64,000 bases of DNA from Bog-950 sp964615305 (GTDB lineage: Bacteria > Bacteroidota > Bacteroidia > Chitinophagales > LD1): contig CAZTNA010000007.1 of NCBI GenBank assembly GCA_964615305.1, forward strand, positions 62,001-126,000, given 5' to 3'. Below the pieces are notes generated by a model. That model did not search any database. It was not told the origin of the DNA and worked only from the letters and a program-made list of their open reading frames with translations. Positions 45,335 to 54,275 of this stretch are shown piece after piece (within the stretch, counting starts at the first letter, position 1; each line of letters opens with the position of its first letter). Both the position numbers and the translations under genes were made by a program.

Positions 45335-45784
45335 CTAAGGCGTACTTACTTCGAATCTGATTAATCGTTGCTGTGAATCGCTTCCGGGTTTACTTAGTTT
45401 AATATAAACCTCTTCGCGGTTATTTTTGTTTGAATCTGCTAGGTAAGCATCAACAATCATTCCTTCACGCGTACCTTTTGTTACAGTATCGGGTTTGTTA
45501 TCCGCGCCTCTGCGTAAAATAGCATACTCACCCGATGTTGCTGTGCCACCAAACCCTATTATGTCAAAGACTAAGTTTTGATGAACTACCAATGTTTTGT
45601 GAAACTCGTATGAATTTTCAAAGCCTAGTTGCATTGCTGTATCCAAAGCAATAGCTACAGTATCTAGGTTGCCAACAGTTGGAATGTTCTTTTGATTTTG
45701 GCTACATGAAGTTAAAACAATGCAACCAAAAAGCATGACTACAAAATCACCAACCAGTTTAACACTACTCCCCTTTCGGCTCAT
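45335..45784 (-). CDS. Lipoprotein following carA
   Basis: The 149-residue protein has an N-terminal membrane segment ending in the lipobox LTSCSQ (Cys27), then a ~120-residue extracytoplasmic domain with beta character (YEFHKTLVVHQNLVFDIIGFGG) and no recognised family. Its start abuts the carA stop (45784/45785), so the two are probably co-transcribed, although a link in function is not obvious. Confidence 0.7.
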   Translation of the reverse strand: MSRKGSSVKLVGDFVVMLFGCIVLTSCSQNQKNIPTVGNLDTVAIALDTAMQLGFENSYEFHKTLVVHQNLVFDIIGFGGTATSGEYAILRRGADNKPDTVTKGTREGMIVDAYLADSNKNNREEVYIKLSKPGSDSQQRLIRFEVSTP

Positions 45785-46888
45785 TTACTTCATTGAGTTA
45801 ACAAACTCATCAAACAGATAACGTGAGTCATGGGGTCCGGGAGAGCTCTCCGGGTGGTATTGCACACTAAACGCTTTCTTCCCTTTTATCCGAATGCCTT
45901 CAATCGTATTGTCATTGAGATTAACATGTGTAATTTCTACCGTGCTTGACTTTTCTATATCCTGACGAGAAACCTCAAACCCGTGATTTTGTGATGTAAT
46001 TTCACTTAATCCAGTAATCAGATTCTTAACCGGATGGTTTGCCCCTCTGTGGCCGTGATGCATTTTATGGGTAGAAATTCCATTAGCTTCTGCCAACAGT
46101 TGATGCCCAAGGCAAATACCAAACAAGGGCTTTCCGGCTTCGCAAATTTCTTTAACCGTCTTGATAGCATACTTCATAACTGCAGGGTCACCGGGGCCAT
46201 TGGAAACAAAATATCCATTAGGTTTAAATTGTTCCATTTCCGAAAACGATGTTTGTGCGTTAAACACTTTAGCGTACACACCACGGTCGGTCATGCACTT
46301 TAAAATATTCTCTTTTATACCGCAGTCCAAAACTGCAACCCGCAGTGGTGCGTTTTCGTTGCCGTAATTATAGGCCTGTGTTGTAGTAACTTTCATGACC
46401 AGGTCTAATCCCTCCATTCCCGGCACTTCAGCTAGCATCTTTTTTAGAACACTTACATCTGTGGTTTCTGAGCTGATAATACAATTCATAGCGCCATGTT
46501 GGCGTACATGAATTGTTAATGCCCGTGTATCTACATCTGATATTCCAACAAGATTGTTTGATTGGAAATAATCTTGAAGGGAACTATCACTACTTAGGCG
46601 TGAATATGCTTGTCCGGAAAACTTCTTGGTAATAACTCCGGCAATCTTTACTGAACCTGACTCAACTTCATCTGAACTTACGCCATAGTTTCCAATGTGG
46701 TCAGTAGTCATTATAATTATTTGACCAAAGTAGCTGGGATCAGTAAAAATTTCCTGATAGCCAGTCATAGACGTATTAAAACAAATTTCACCGGAAGTGA
46801 TTCCTACTTTACCAAGAGACTTTCCGTAGAAAACTGTTCCATCAGCCAATAACAAAACTGCGGGAACGGGAGCAAAAGGTTTTGACAT
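45785..46888 (-). CDS. carA: Carbamoyl-phosphate synthase small subunit
   Basis: CarA is the glutaminase subunit supplying ammonia for carbamoyl phosphate in arginine and pyrimidine synthesis. The 367-residue protein has the N-terminal CPSase domain (LLLADGTVFYGKSLG, ICFNTSMTGYQEI) and a class I glutamine amidotransferase domain with the nucleophile Cys in GICLGHQLLAEA and the His/Glu pair in QYHPESSPGPHD. The length is normal. The carB gene is not in the window, so the synthase genes are split. ATG 46888 is chosen over a TTG four codons upstream. Confidence 0.95.
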   Translation of the reverse strand: MSKPFAPVPAVLLLADGTVFYGKSLGKVGITSGEICFNTSMTGYQEIFTDPSYFGQIIIMTTDHIGNYGVSSDEVESGSVKIAGVITKKFSGQAYSRLSSDSSLQDYFQSNNLVGISDVDTRALTIHVRQHGAMNCIISSETTDVSVLKKMLAEVPGMEGLDLVMKVTTTQAYNYGNENAPLRVAVLDCGIKENILKCMTDRGVYAKVFNAQTSFSEMEQFKPNGYFVSNGPGDPAVMKYAIKTVKEICEAGKPLFGICLGHQLLAEANGISTHKMHHGHRGANHPVKNLITGLSEITSQNHGFEVSRQDIEKSSTVEITHVNLNDNTIEGIRIKGKKAFSVQYHPESSPGPHDSRYLFDEFVNSMK

Positions 46889-46963
46889 ATCGGAGCGCAA
46901 ATATAGTTTTTGAACCTGTATGCCACTTGGTTTCGCTTTATTTGTATAAACAGAATATCCACC

Positions 46964-47446
46964 ATGCAGTTTAACCCCCTAACCTGGAAATCAGAAGCTG
47001 AACGAAAGAAGAAGGAGAACAGGCAGTATCTCGAAAAAGCAAAACGCGTAAGAGGCATTGAAAAAAAATTGCCAAAACTGCATGATGAAGCTTTCTCCAA
47101 GATTGACTGCCTTACTTGTGCTAACTGTTGTAAAACAATTTCTCCCCGCTTCAAAGCACCGGATATTGTTCGCATATCTAAGCACCTGGGCATGAAGCAG
47201 GGAGAAATGATTGAGCAATTTCTCCGTTTAGATGAAGACGGAGACTACGTAGTAAAAAAATCACCTTGTCCGTTTCTGGATTCCGACAACTATTGTAGTA
47301 TATACGAAGTTCGCCCACGAGACTGCGAAAAATATCCTTATACAGACATAGGTGATTTTTTTGAATACACAGGTACTACCTTTCAGAACAGCACAACGTG
47401 TCCGGCAGTTTACTATGTGCTTGAGAGGTTAAAGCAGATAGGTTAG
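46964..47446 (+). CDS. YkgJ-type Cys-cluster protein
   Basis: The 160-residue protein has the CLTCANCCKTISP motif (about residues 46-58) and further Cys in CPFLDSDNYCSIYEVRPRDCEKYP and TCPAVY. This is the Fe-S/Zn-binding pattern of the YkgJ (CxxCxxxCC) family of unknown function, cytoplasmic and without a signal peptide. ATG 46964 is used because upstream codons in the same frame look non-coding. It is convergent with the next gene and overlaps it by 4 bp. Confidence 0.85.
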   Translation: MQFNPLTWKSEAERKKKENRQYLEKAKRVRGIEKKLPKLHDEAFSKIDCLTCANCCKTISPRFKAPDIVRISKHLGMKQGEMIEQFLRLDEDGDYVVKKSPCPFLDSDNYCSIYEVRPRDCEKYPYTDIGDFFEYTGTTFQNSTTCPAVYYVLERLKQIG

Positions 47447-47829
47447 TTAACAGTAATTCCTACTTGTTTACTGTTTTGCGCGCCATCGTGATCTTCAGCA
47501 GTAATTTTTACTGTGTATGTACCGGCTGTTGATATAGAGATGTGATTGTGATACGCTTTGGTCTTCAATGCATGTACAACCGGAAATTCCTCTAGCACAG
47601 TATCTGTTGCACTGTAAATTTGCACGCTCATTTCGTGTAAACTTTCATCGTCACTTAAGTTTGCTTCTATATGAATTGTAGAATCAATCTGCCACACCGA
47701 CCCATCTGCAGGTTCAACAAAAGCAATTACCGGTGCCTGGTTTTCTTTCTTAGTACATGATGAAACAAATAATGTAACAAATGCTGTTACGAAAACAGTA
47801 GAAATGAGAATATGAATTGACTTTTTCAT
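47443..47829 (-). CDS. Ig-like lipoprotein (DUF4625-like)
   Basis: The 128-residue protein has a lipoprotein signal ending FVSSCTKK (Cys25), then a single Ig-like beta domain. APVIAFVEPADGSVWQIDSTIHIEANLSDD (a longer stretch beginning about residue 33) and the final AEDHDGAQNSK look like the DUF4625 family of Bacteroidota. It follows the outer-membrane protein gene on the same strand and is likely a lipid-anchored partner. The function is unknown, though related genes sit with metal or other uptake loci. Confidence 0.7.
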   Translation of the reverse strand: MKKSIHILISTVFVTAFVTLFVSSCTKKENQAPVIAFVEPADGSVWQIDSTIHIEANLSDDESLHEMSVQIYSATDTVLEEFPVVHALKTKAYHNHISISTAGTYTVKITAEDHDGAQNSKQVGITVN

Positions 47830-47842
47830 GATAGTGTATTGT

Positions 47843-48760
47843 TTATTTTTTTAAAGTTGAAAAATTATAAAAAACGCCAGCTTCAATACCGATTCTGTTT
47901 TTGTTTTCACCATTCCAATTTAACTTATTCATCAACGCTGGCGTAACAACTGATGAAAAGGCAAATTGTTTGTAGTAAACATCAAATCCTATAGATGCAG
48001 TTAAGAAACTTCCACCAGTATATGAGAGTAGTTGCTTTTGTATTAAGTTTCTTGACTGATGTTCATAATTGACTGCTAACGAAGGCATAATCTGAACGTT
48101 CTTTACTTCTGCCAAGTAAAATAACTGAACGGAACTTTGTGCTCTGTTACCAAACTTGTATTGCTGAGGGTTTGACGTGTTCATTCTATAAGTAACCGAT
48201 GTGTTGAGTCCTATTTTACTAATACGGAGGGTGTAAATACTGCTAAAAACAAAATCAACACTGCCGGTGCCTAATTGTAGGTTAGTAACAAACATATTGT
48301 TGTTATTCATTTCAAACTCGCCACTGGGTAATTTTACACCCGCACCAATGCGTAACTGATGTTTATATTTTTTTCCGGTGCATTTTAGCGGGTCTAACAC
48401 TTGATACTGTAATAGCAAACTCATGTCTCCTAAGCCTGAAGTAGTTTCAAGTTTGTTACTACTGTTTTGTGAAATAACACTAACAGGTAGAAAAACTGAA
48501 AGTTGTAAGTGCTTGTTAAGATTAAAACGTCCAAAAATTTCTGTGGTATGCAAATGCTGCTTGGTAACCATACCGTTTTGTTCAGAATTTAAGCTATGTT
48601 TTTCGTTGTAAAAATTACGATATCCGTAACGAAATCCTACCACGTGCATATCAATGTTAGGCAGTATGGTGTAGTTGACCCCGGCACCAGTACAACAACA
48701 AGCCTGCGAAAATATTTCTGTAGCCGTTGTTAACAACAACAGCACAAATACAAGTCTCAT
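47843..48760 (-). CDS. Outer-membrane barrel protein
   Basis: The 305-residue protein has a signal peptide (MRLVFVLLLLTTATEIFSQ), then an unusual ACCCTGAG with three adjacent Cys directly after it, and a beta-barrel pattern ending in aromatic residues (GVFYNFSTL). Length and pattern match Bacteroidota transporter-like barrels placed in metal-homeostasis loci. The Cys triplet at the mature N-terminus could bind metal or be lipid-modified; neither is demonstrated. It is the middle gene of a three-gene minus-strand unit. Confidence 0.75.
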   Translation of the reverse strand: MRLVFVLLLLTTATEIFSQACCCTGAGVNYTILPNIDMHVVGFRYGYRNFYNEKHSLNSEQNGMVTKQHLHTTEIFGRFNLNKHLQLSVFLPVSVISQNSSNKLETTSGLGDMSLLLQYQVLDPLKCTGKKYKHQLRIGAGVKLPSGEFEMNNNNMFVTNLQLGTGSVDFVFSSIYTLRISKIGLNTSVTYRMNTSNPQQYKFGNRAQSSVQLFYLAEVKNVQIMPSLAVNYEHQSRNLIQKQLLSYTGGSFLTASIGFDVYYKQFAFSSVVTPALMNKLNWNGENKNRIGIEAGVFYNFSTLKK

Positions 48761-48819
48761 TTGCTTAGAATAAAATGATTAGAAAATAATTACACCCCTT
48801 CTTAGGACTTAGCGAACGC

Positions 48820-49191
48820 TTATGTATTGGGTGGCTTTACTAATTCATTTTTAAAGTCGGATACGTAAATGCGAAGTTTACTGCTATGAAACTTCTTGAT
48901 GATAGCCGAAGGGCTATACATCTTAGTCTCTGAATAATTATTTTCAGAAACTAACTCTTCCTTTTCTTTTAAAATTTGTGATGACTGCTTCTTCTCTCCT
49001 TCATCGGCTTTTTCCAATTGCTTACTTAAGTAACAATGACCTTTGCAATGTTTAGAAGGATTGTTCCTGTTTTCACAAAGTTGTTCACTGATATACTTCT
49101 TATTCATGTGATAATACATGGCTACCCCTACATGCACCATTCCTTGAGCAAATATGAGAAGTGAAAGTAAAATTGCCAGTATCTTTTTCAC
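48820..49191 (-). CDS. Small membrane protein with Cys/His motif, metal-locus type
   Basis: The 123-residue product starts at GTG 49191 (VKKILAILLSLLIFAQG), a signal or anchor segment. A TTG nine codons upstream is less likely. The mature part has CENRNNPSKHCKGHCYLSKQLEK (about residues 36-58), a Cys/His set commonly seen in small Bacteroidota proteins next to copper or other metal receptors. The rest is charged and possibly coiled-coil (QSSQILKEKEELVSENN). It is the first gene of the unit with the barrel protein and the lipoprotein, but no TonB receptor follows. Confidence 0.65.
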   Translation of the reverse strand: MKKILAILLSLLIFAQGMVHVGVAMYYHMNKKYISEQLCENRNNPSKHCKGHCYLSKQLEKADEGEKKQSSQILKEKEELVSENNYSETKMYSPSAIIKKFHSSKLRIYVSDFKNELVKPPNT

Positions 49192-49268
49192 GCAGCAAAC
49201 ATAAATGTGTAAAAGCAAATTTCAAACTTTCAACATCTAAACAATTATGAGTTGTATCATTGCCGTGT

Positions 49269-49559
49269 ATGACTAAAAACAAAACCTGTGTAAGATGTAG
49301 TGGCTCATTCTCATGTCAACCAGAATCTATTTCTTCATGCCAATGCTCAACAGTAGTATTAAACGAAGAAGAGAGATGTTTTATAGCATCACAACATAAA
49401 GACTGCCTGTGCAATACCTGTTTAAACGATCTGAAGATTGAATACAACAAATTATCTTTATACTATTTTGAAAATGGCATGATGGTAATGACTGAAAAAT
49501 ATCACTTGGAACGGGGATTCTGCTGTAATAACGGTTGTCGGCACTGCCCGTACAAGTAG
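49269..49559 (+). CDS. Cys-rich CWC/DUF5522-like protein
   Basis: The 96-residue protein joins two small Cys modules. The N-terminal half is a CWC-type zinc-like domain (CVRCSGSFSCQ ... SCQC ... CLCNTCLND). The C-terminal half, YYFENGMMVMTEKYHLERGFCCNNGCRHCPY (residues ~65-95), matches the DUF5522 pattern. Both occur singly or fused in Bacteroidota and have no known role. ATG 49269 is used rather than an in-frame TTG three codons upstream. Confidence 0.8.
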   Translation: MTKNKTCVRCSGSFSCQPESISSCQCSTVVLNEEERCFIASQHKDCLCNTCLNDLKIEYNKLSLYYFENGMMVMTEKYHLERGFCCNNGCRHCPYK

Positions 49560-49623
49560 CTTATTACTAATCTAAAAATATAAAAACTCGCCTAAGCAGA
49601 GGTCAATTTGTTTACATTGCGTT

Positions 49624-50118
49624 ATGAAGCGCCAATTAATATTAATACGTCACACAAAATCAAGTTGGAGTGATTTGGGCCTGCGCGATTTCGACCGCCC
49701 ATTAAAGAAAGATAGAACTGATGACGCAAAAGAAATGGCGAAATACTTAAAAAAAATTTCCCTTGAACCGGACTTGATTATATGTTCGCCCGCCTTACGT
49801 ACTAAACAAACGATTGAGTATTTCTGTGGCTCATTAAAATACAATTACAACAAAGTAGAGTTTGATGCACGCTTGTATGAGTCAAACGCCTATGATTACT
49901 TGGAAGTAATAAGAGAAACCGATTCAAGAGTTAACTCGCTGGTGATAGTCGGACATAACCCCTCTCTCTCAGATTTAGCAAACTTGTTATTAAATAAAAA
50001 CATTGGAGAGATTCCAACTACAGGTGTGGTTTGGATAGATTATGCATGTATTGATTGGGAACTTTATGCACATACGCCAAGTAAACTAAAGTACTTCTTG
50101 ACACCTAAAACAATATAG
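49624..50118 (+). CDS. sixA: Phosphohistidine phosphatase SixA-like
   Basis: The 164-residue histidine phosphatase has LIRHTKSSW with the phospho-accepting His10, LRDFDRPLKKD, LIICSPALRTKQT and the second His in VGHNPSLSDLA. Size and motifs fit the SixA branch, which removes phosphate from His of phosphorelay proteins. The polyphosphate genes ppk1 and ppx are downstream on the same strand, but a small lipoprotein lies between, so an operon is not certain. Confidence 0.85.
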   Translation: MKRQLILIRHTKSSWSDLGLRDFDRPLKKDRTDDAKEMAKYLKKISLEPDLIICSPALRTKQTIEYFCGSLKYNYNKVEFDARLYESNAYDYLEVIRETDSRVNSLVIVGHNPSLSDLANLLLNKNIGEIPTTGVVWIDYACIDWELYAHTPSKLKYFLTPKTI

Positions 50119-50145
50119 TATGGTATTTTTCGTTCAGTTATTATC

Positions 50146-50274
50146 ATGATATTGTTTCGTTGTTTACTTTTCTTTTTGCTCATGTGTGTACTGCTTCTTA
50201 CATCGTCTTGCTCAGTAAAACGCGACTGTCGCGGGCATACAAAACACAAATTGCCTAACGGCATTTGGATGTAA
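50146..50274 (+). CDS. Very small lipoprotein
   Basis: A 42-residue frame encodes a hydrophobic N-terminus (MILFRCLLFFLLMCVLLL) with the lipobox TSSC (Cys22), then SVKRDCRGHTKHKLPNGIWM. The mature peptide is only ~20 residues, basic, with one further Cys. It lies 28 bp after sixA on the same strand and shows the S-C lipobox common in Bacteroidota. No homologue was recognised; it would be missed by length filters. Confidence 0.55.
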   Translation: MILFRCLLFFLLMCVLLLTSSCSVKRDCRGHTKHKLPNGIWM

Positions 50275-50361
50275 ACTTTAAGTTAAATTATACATAACTG
50301 CATTTTGCGGTTTTGCTCTGCGTAGCATTCTTCTACTTTAGCGGTAATCACACATAATGCA

Positions 50362-52401
50362 ATGGCAAAAAAAAACCACCTGATAAATCGAGAAGTAAGT
50401 TGGCTTAGTTTTAATAGCCGCGTACTGCAGGAAGCAAGTGACAGTTCTGTTCCCTTATTGGAACGTTTGCGGTTTCTGGGCATTTTTAGCAATAATCAGG
50501 ATGAGTTTTTCCGGGTTCGTGTAGCTACTGTAAAACGAATTTCTGAGCTTGGGAAAAGGGCAAAAGATGTATATAAAAACAAACCTAAGCGAGTATTGCA
50601 ACACGTACATGAGATTGTTGTAAAGCAAGGTAGGCAATTTGATGAAATATACCGGACTGTTCAACAAGAACTGAGACGTAATAAAGTTTTTATCATTAAC
50701 GAAACTCAAGTTACCAGAGCACAGGCAGAGTTTGTAAAAAATTATTTTGATGAGAATGTTAGGCCTTCACTAGTACCTATTATGCTTAATCAGGTAAAAC
50801 AGTTTCCATACCTAAAAGACAAAGTAATTTATCTAGCTATAAAACTGAGCTACGGCAAAAACAAACAGTATTCTCTGGTTGAGGTTCCATCCGAAACAAT
50901 CGATCGCTTTGTCATCTTGCCTTCTCACAATCAAAACCAATACATCATTCTTCTTGATGATATTATTCGATACAATCTGCCAGAAGTGTTTTCTACATTT
51001 CAGGTTTCAAAAATTGAAGCATGTACCATTAAGGTAACACGCGATGCAGAGCTAGACATTGACAACGATATTTCGCAAAGTTTTATTGATAAAATATCGA
51101 AAGGTGTTAAGGCAAGGCAAAAAGGGAACCCCGTTCGTTTTGTGTACGATAACAACATACCACGCGACTTGCTCGATTTCCTTAAATCGAAAATGAAACT
51201 TCAAGATTTAAATAATCTTATTGCCGGTGGACGTTACCATAACTTCAAAGACTTTATGAATTTTCCGAAGGTGGGTGACAAAAGCCTTCTTTACGAAAAA
51301 CATAAGCCGCTAACTCATAAACTGTTACCGCTCAACAAAAGTTATTTTGATGTTTTGAAGAAGCAAGACGTAATGCTTCATTATCCTTATCATACCTTTT
51401 CTCATTTTATCGAATGGCTTCGTGAAGCAGCCATAGATCCGGATGTAAAGACTATTAAAATTACACTTTACAGGGTGGCCCGAAATTCTAAAGTGATAAA
51501 CGCTCTGATTAATGCTGCTAAAAACGGAAAACAAGTAACTGCTGTGGTGGAAGTACAGGCCCGTTTTGATGAAGAAGCAAACATACGCTGGGCAAGGCAG
51601 CTGCAGGATGAAGGGATACAGGTAATTTACGGTGTGCCCGGGTTAAAAGTTCATTCCAAACTTTGTTTGATTACCCGGAATGAAAACGGCAAAAATATCC
51701 GCTATGCAAATATTACCACAGGAAATTATAATGAACAAACTTCGAAAGTGTATGCTGACGACTCTCTTTTCACTTCCTTCACCAAAATAACAAGCGAAGT
51801 TGAGCAAGTGTTTGAGTTCTTTGAACGCAATTACAAGGTTCATTCCTACAAGCATCTGATTCTATCTCCATTAAGTACCCGTAAAAAATTTTTACGTCTA
51901 ATACAAAACGAAATCGACAGCAAACAAAAGGGCAAACCAGCTTCAATTTTTTTAAAAATGAACTCGTTGGTTGATGAAGAAATGATTGACGCCCTTTACA
52001 CCGCTTCTAAAAATGGAGTAAAAATAAGAGTGATAGTACGTGGCATGTGTGCATTAATGGCAGGCATTGACGGATTGAGTGAAAACATTGAGGTGATAAG
52101 TATAGTTGACAAATATTTAGAGCATTCCCGTATATTCATTTTTGAAAACGAAGGAGATCCGCTTTACTACTTTTCATCGGCTGACTGGATGAAACGAAAT
52201 TTAGACTCCCGAATTGAAGTAAGTTGTCCAGTTTATAACAAGGAAATTCAAAAAGAACTCCGCGACATGCTTGAAATACAGTGGAAAGATAACGTTAAAG
52301 CGCGTGTTGTGGATCCTTTACAAAAAAACATTCATCGCCATTCAACGACTACCCGTAAGGTACGTGCACAGGACGCTACCTACAATTACTTCAAACGGTA
52401 A
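50362..52401 (+). CDS. ppk1: Polyphosphate kinase 1
   Basis: PPK1 makes long-chain polyphosphate from ATP by way of a phosphohistidine. The 679-residue protein has the N-terminal NREVSWLSFNSRVLQEA, the catalytic His431 in KVHSKLCLITR, the second His in HSRIFIFENEG, and the FFERNYKVHSYKHLILSP segment. The length is normal. The ppx gene follows 90 bp later, giving the common synthesis/degradation pair. Confidence 0.95.
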   Translation: MAKKNHLINREVSWLSFNSRVLQEASDSSVPLLERLRFLGIFSNNQDEFFRVRVATVKRISELGKRAKDVYKNKPKRVLQHVHEIVVKQGRQFDEIYRTVQQELRRNKVFIINETQVTRAQAEFVKNYFDENVRPSLVPIMLNQVKQFPYLKDKVIYLAIKLSYGKNKQYSLVEVPSETIDRFVILPSHNQNQYIILLDDIIRYNLPEVFSTFQVSKIEACTIKVTRDAELDIDNDISQSFIDKISKGVKARQKGNPVRFVYDNNIPRDLLDFLKSKMKLQDLNNLIAGGRYHNFKDFMNFPKVGDKSLLYEKHKPLTHKLLPLNKSYFDVLKKQDVMLHYPYHTFSHFIEWLREAAIDPDVKTIKITLYRVARNSKVINALINAAKNGKQVTAVVEVQARFDEEANIRWARQLQDEGIQVIYGVPGLKVHSKLCLITRNENGKNIRYANITTGNYNEQTSKVYADDSLFTSFTKITSEVEQVFEFFERNYKVHSYKHLILSPLSTRKKFLRLIQNEIDSKQKGKPASIFLKMNSLVDEEMIDALYTASKNGVKIRVIVRGMCALMAGIDGLSENIEVISIVDKYLEHSRIFIFENEGDPLYYFSSADWMKRNLDSRIEVSCPVYNKEIQKELRDMLEIQWKDNVKARVVDPLQKNIHRHSTTTRKVRAQDATYNYFKR

Positions 52402-52490
52402 TTACATGGCTCACTTCCACATTTTTTGGTTGAAAACTAAGTTCCCTTCACCTTTCATGAGCAACTATTTTTGGTGAAAACTGTTTCTCA

Positions 52491-53396
52491 TTGGATATAA
52501 AACGATTTGCTGCTATTGATATAGGTTCCAATTCGGTACGTTTACTTATTGAAAACGTGTTGCAAAATGGTGAAGGTCCTATATTTAAAAAAAGTGCTCT
52601 AATTCGCGTTCCGGTACGCTTAGGCGGCAATGCTTTTCGTAATCATAACATACCTGAAATTACAGTTAGGCAATTAGTGGACACCATGATAGGGTTTAAG
52701 CACATTATGCGAGCAAATGGTGTGCTTCATTACAAGGGCTGCGCAACTAGCGCTATGCGAGAAGCATCAAACGGGGCTCAGATTATTAAACGCATTAAAA
52801 AAGAAGCCGGTGTTGAAATAGATATCATCAGCGGCAATCTTGAGGCAAACATAATTTTCAATAGCCAGAAAGCGGTTCGTGAAAAGATGGCTAAAAACTG
52901 TGTGTTTATAGATGTAGGAGGTGGCAGTACAGAGATAACTGTATTTAAAAACGGCAAGGTAGCCGCTGCTAAATCATTTCGAATTGGCACTATTCGTCTG
53001 TTGCAAAAAAGTGTTTCGAAAGCCGAGTGGAAAAAAATGAAAGACTGGATGCACAAAAACACTTTGCGAATGCGCGAGGTTAGCATGATTGGTTCGGGAG
53101 GTAACATAAACCGCATATCAAAATTGGCTCAACTGAATACAGAAAAGCCTCTTAGTTTAAAAAAGCTGATTGAAATTGTGAATGAGTTGAAGCAATACAG
53201 CTATGATGATCGCATTAAAAAATTTGACTTAAATCCAGATAGAGCCGATGTGATTGTGCCGGCTGGAGAAATTTTTGTAACTGCTATGCAATGGATGAAA
53301 GCCGAAAAAATTTACATCCCCAAAGTTGGTTTAGGCGATGGCATTGTTCGCGAGGTGTATAAAGAATATCTTGATGGAAAAAAATCTACTATTTAG
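52491..53396 (+). CDS. ppx: Ppx/GppA exopolyphosphatase
   Basis: The 301-residue protein is a sugar-kinase/HSP70/actin-fold phosphatase that degrades polyphosphate or pppGpp. It has the phosphate-1 motif AAIDIGSNSVRLL (about residues 7-19) and FIDVGGGSTEITVF (about 139-152). It is the short two-domain form (the E. coli enzyme is about 510 residues). The conserved start lies six codons after a TTG at 52491. No ATG or GTG is in frame before an upstream stop, so TTG is the probable start. Confidence 0.9.
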   Translation: MDIKRFAAIDIGSNSVRLLIENVLQNGEGPIFKKSALIRVPVRLGGNAFRNHNIPEITVRQLVDTMIGFKHIMRANGVLHYKGCATSAMREASNGAQIIKRIKKEAGVEIDIISGNLEANIIFNSQKAVREKMAKNCVFIDVGGGSTEITVFKNGKVAAAKSFRIGTIRLLQKSVSKAEWKKMKDWMHKNTLRMREVSMIGSGGNINRISKLAQLNTEKPLSLKKLIEIVNELKQYSYDDRIKKFDLNPDRADVIVPAGEIFVTAMQWMKAEKIYIPKVGLGDGIVREVYKEYLDGKKSTI

Positions 53397-53400
53397 TTTG

Positions 53401-54087
53401 CTAAAAAGTGAGCGTTAAAGAACCAAATTTTTGCCCCGCTAAACCCTGTGTATAGCGATCGAGTTCGATATTTTGTATAGGAGCAAAACCTAATGTTGGT
53501 TGTTGTAATGCTTTTGCCTGCTTTTTGTATTTAGTTGCTTTAGACAAATTAATAGCCCCCACAATGGTAAGTGCTGTTCCTAATGCAGCAGATGCCAAGC
53601 CGGCACCAACCAACATGGGGCCTCCAAAAACCATACCCCCACCACTTGGACCACTTACATCATACGATTGAGTAATGCCTGCACCAACCAATACAGCACC
53701 CCCTAAAAGGGAATGTATGCCAAGACCTGTCATAATTCCGCCCATTATTGTTCTACGTCTTGCCAGTTTGCTATATCGGTCGTAATCAGTTAATGAAGTT
53801 GCGGGTTTCTGACACTGAAATCCCGTTTTATTATCACTGCTTGTATTTGTACTGCTCCCAAATACATCTTTACTTCCGTTCTCGTACTTAATCATAAGCA
53901 CTTGACCTTTGTCGGTTGTATATAGCGGGCCGTTAGGGTTATCTGCTTTCTTATACTTTACTTCAGAAATACCTACTTCCTGCACTTTGGCTTTAATTTC
54001 TTCACCACTCTTAAGCACTATGTTGTCTTGTGCAAATACTGAAAAAGTGAATACAAACGAAATAGAAAGCATCATTAAACTTTTCAT
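53401..54087 (-). CDS. Exported protein with DUF-type N-domain and glycine-rich membrane region
   Basis: The 228-residue protein starts at ATG 54087 with a signal peptide (MKSLMMLSISFVFTFSVFAQ). A ~60-residue domain follows, of the type NIVLKSGEEIKAKVQEVGISEVKYKK ... VLMIKYENGSKDVF (residues ~22-80). This is a widespread Bacteroidota motif of unknown function. The second half contains Gly-rich hydrophobic stretches (GGAVLVGAGITQS, GPMLVGAGLASAALGTALTIVGAI), likely one or two membrane hairpins. It is convergent with ppx. Confidence 0.75.
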   Translation of the reverse strand: MKSLMMLSISFVFTFSVFAQDNIVLKSGEEIKAKVQEVGISEVKYKKADNPNGPLYTTDKGQVLMIKYENGSKDVFGSSTNTSSDNKTGFQCQKPATSLTDYDRYSKLARRRTIMGGIMTGLGIHSLLGGAVLVGAGITQSYDVSGPSGGGMVFGGPMLVGAGLASAALGTALTIVGAINLSKATKYKKQAKALQQPTLGFAPIQNIELDRYTQGLAGQKFGSLTLTF

Positions 54088-54275
54088 AACAAATTTATTT
54101 TGAGGACATAAAGGTGAAAAAATATTGATTCCGGGTAGCTTTAAGCAGAACAGTTTAACGTAACTTCTCAAATTTTATTGCTTCCGCTAAAACAATTACG
54201 AAAAAAAACCTTGCCCGGTTGTAACCTTTTATATAATACAGCGTAAACAATAACGAACCGAGAAAAATTACGCCT

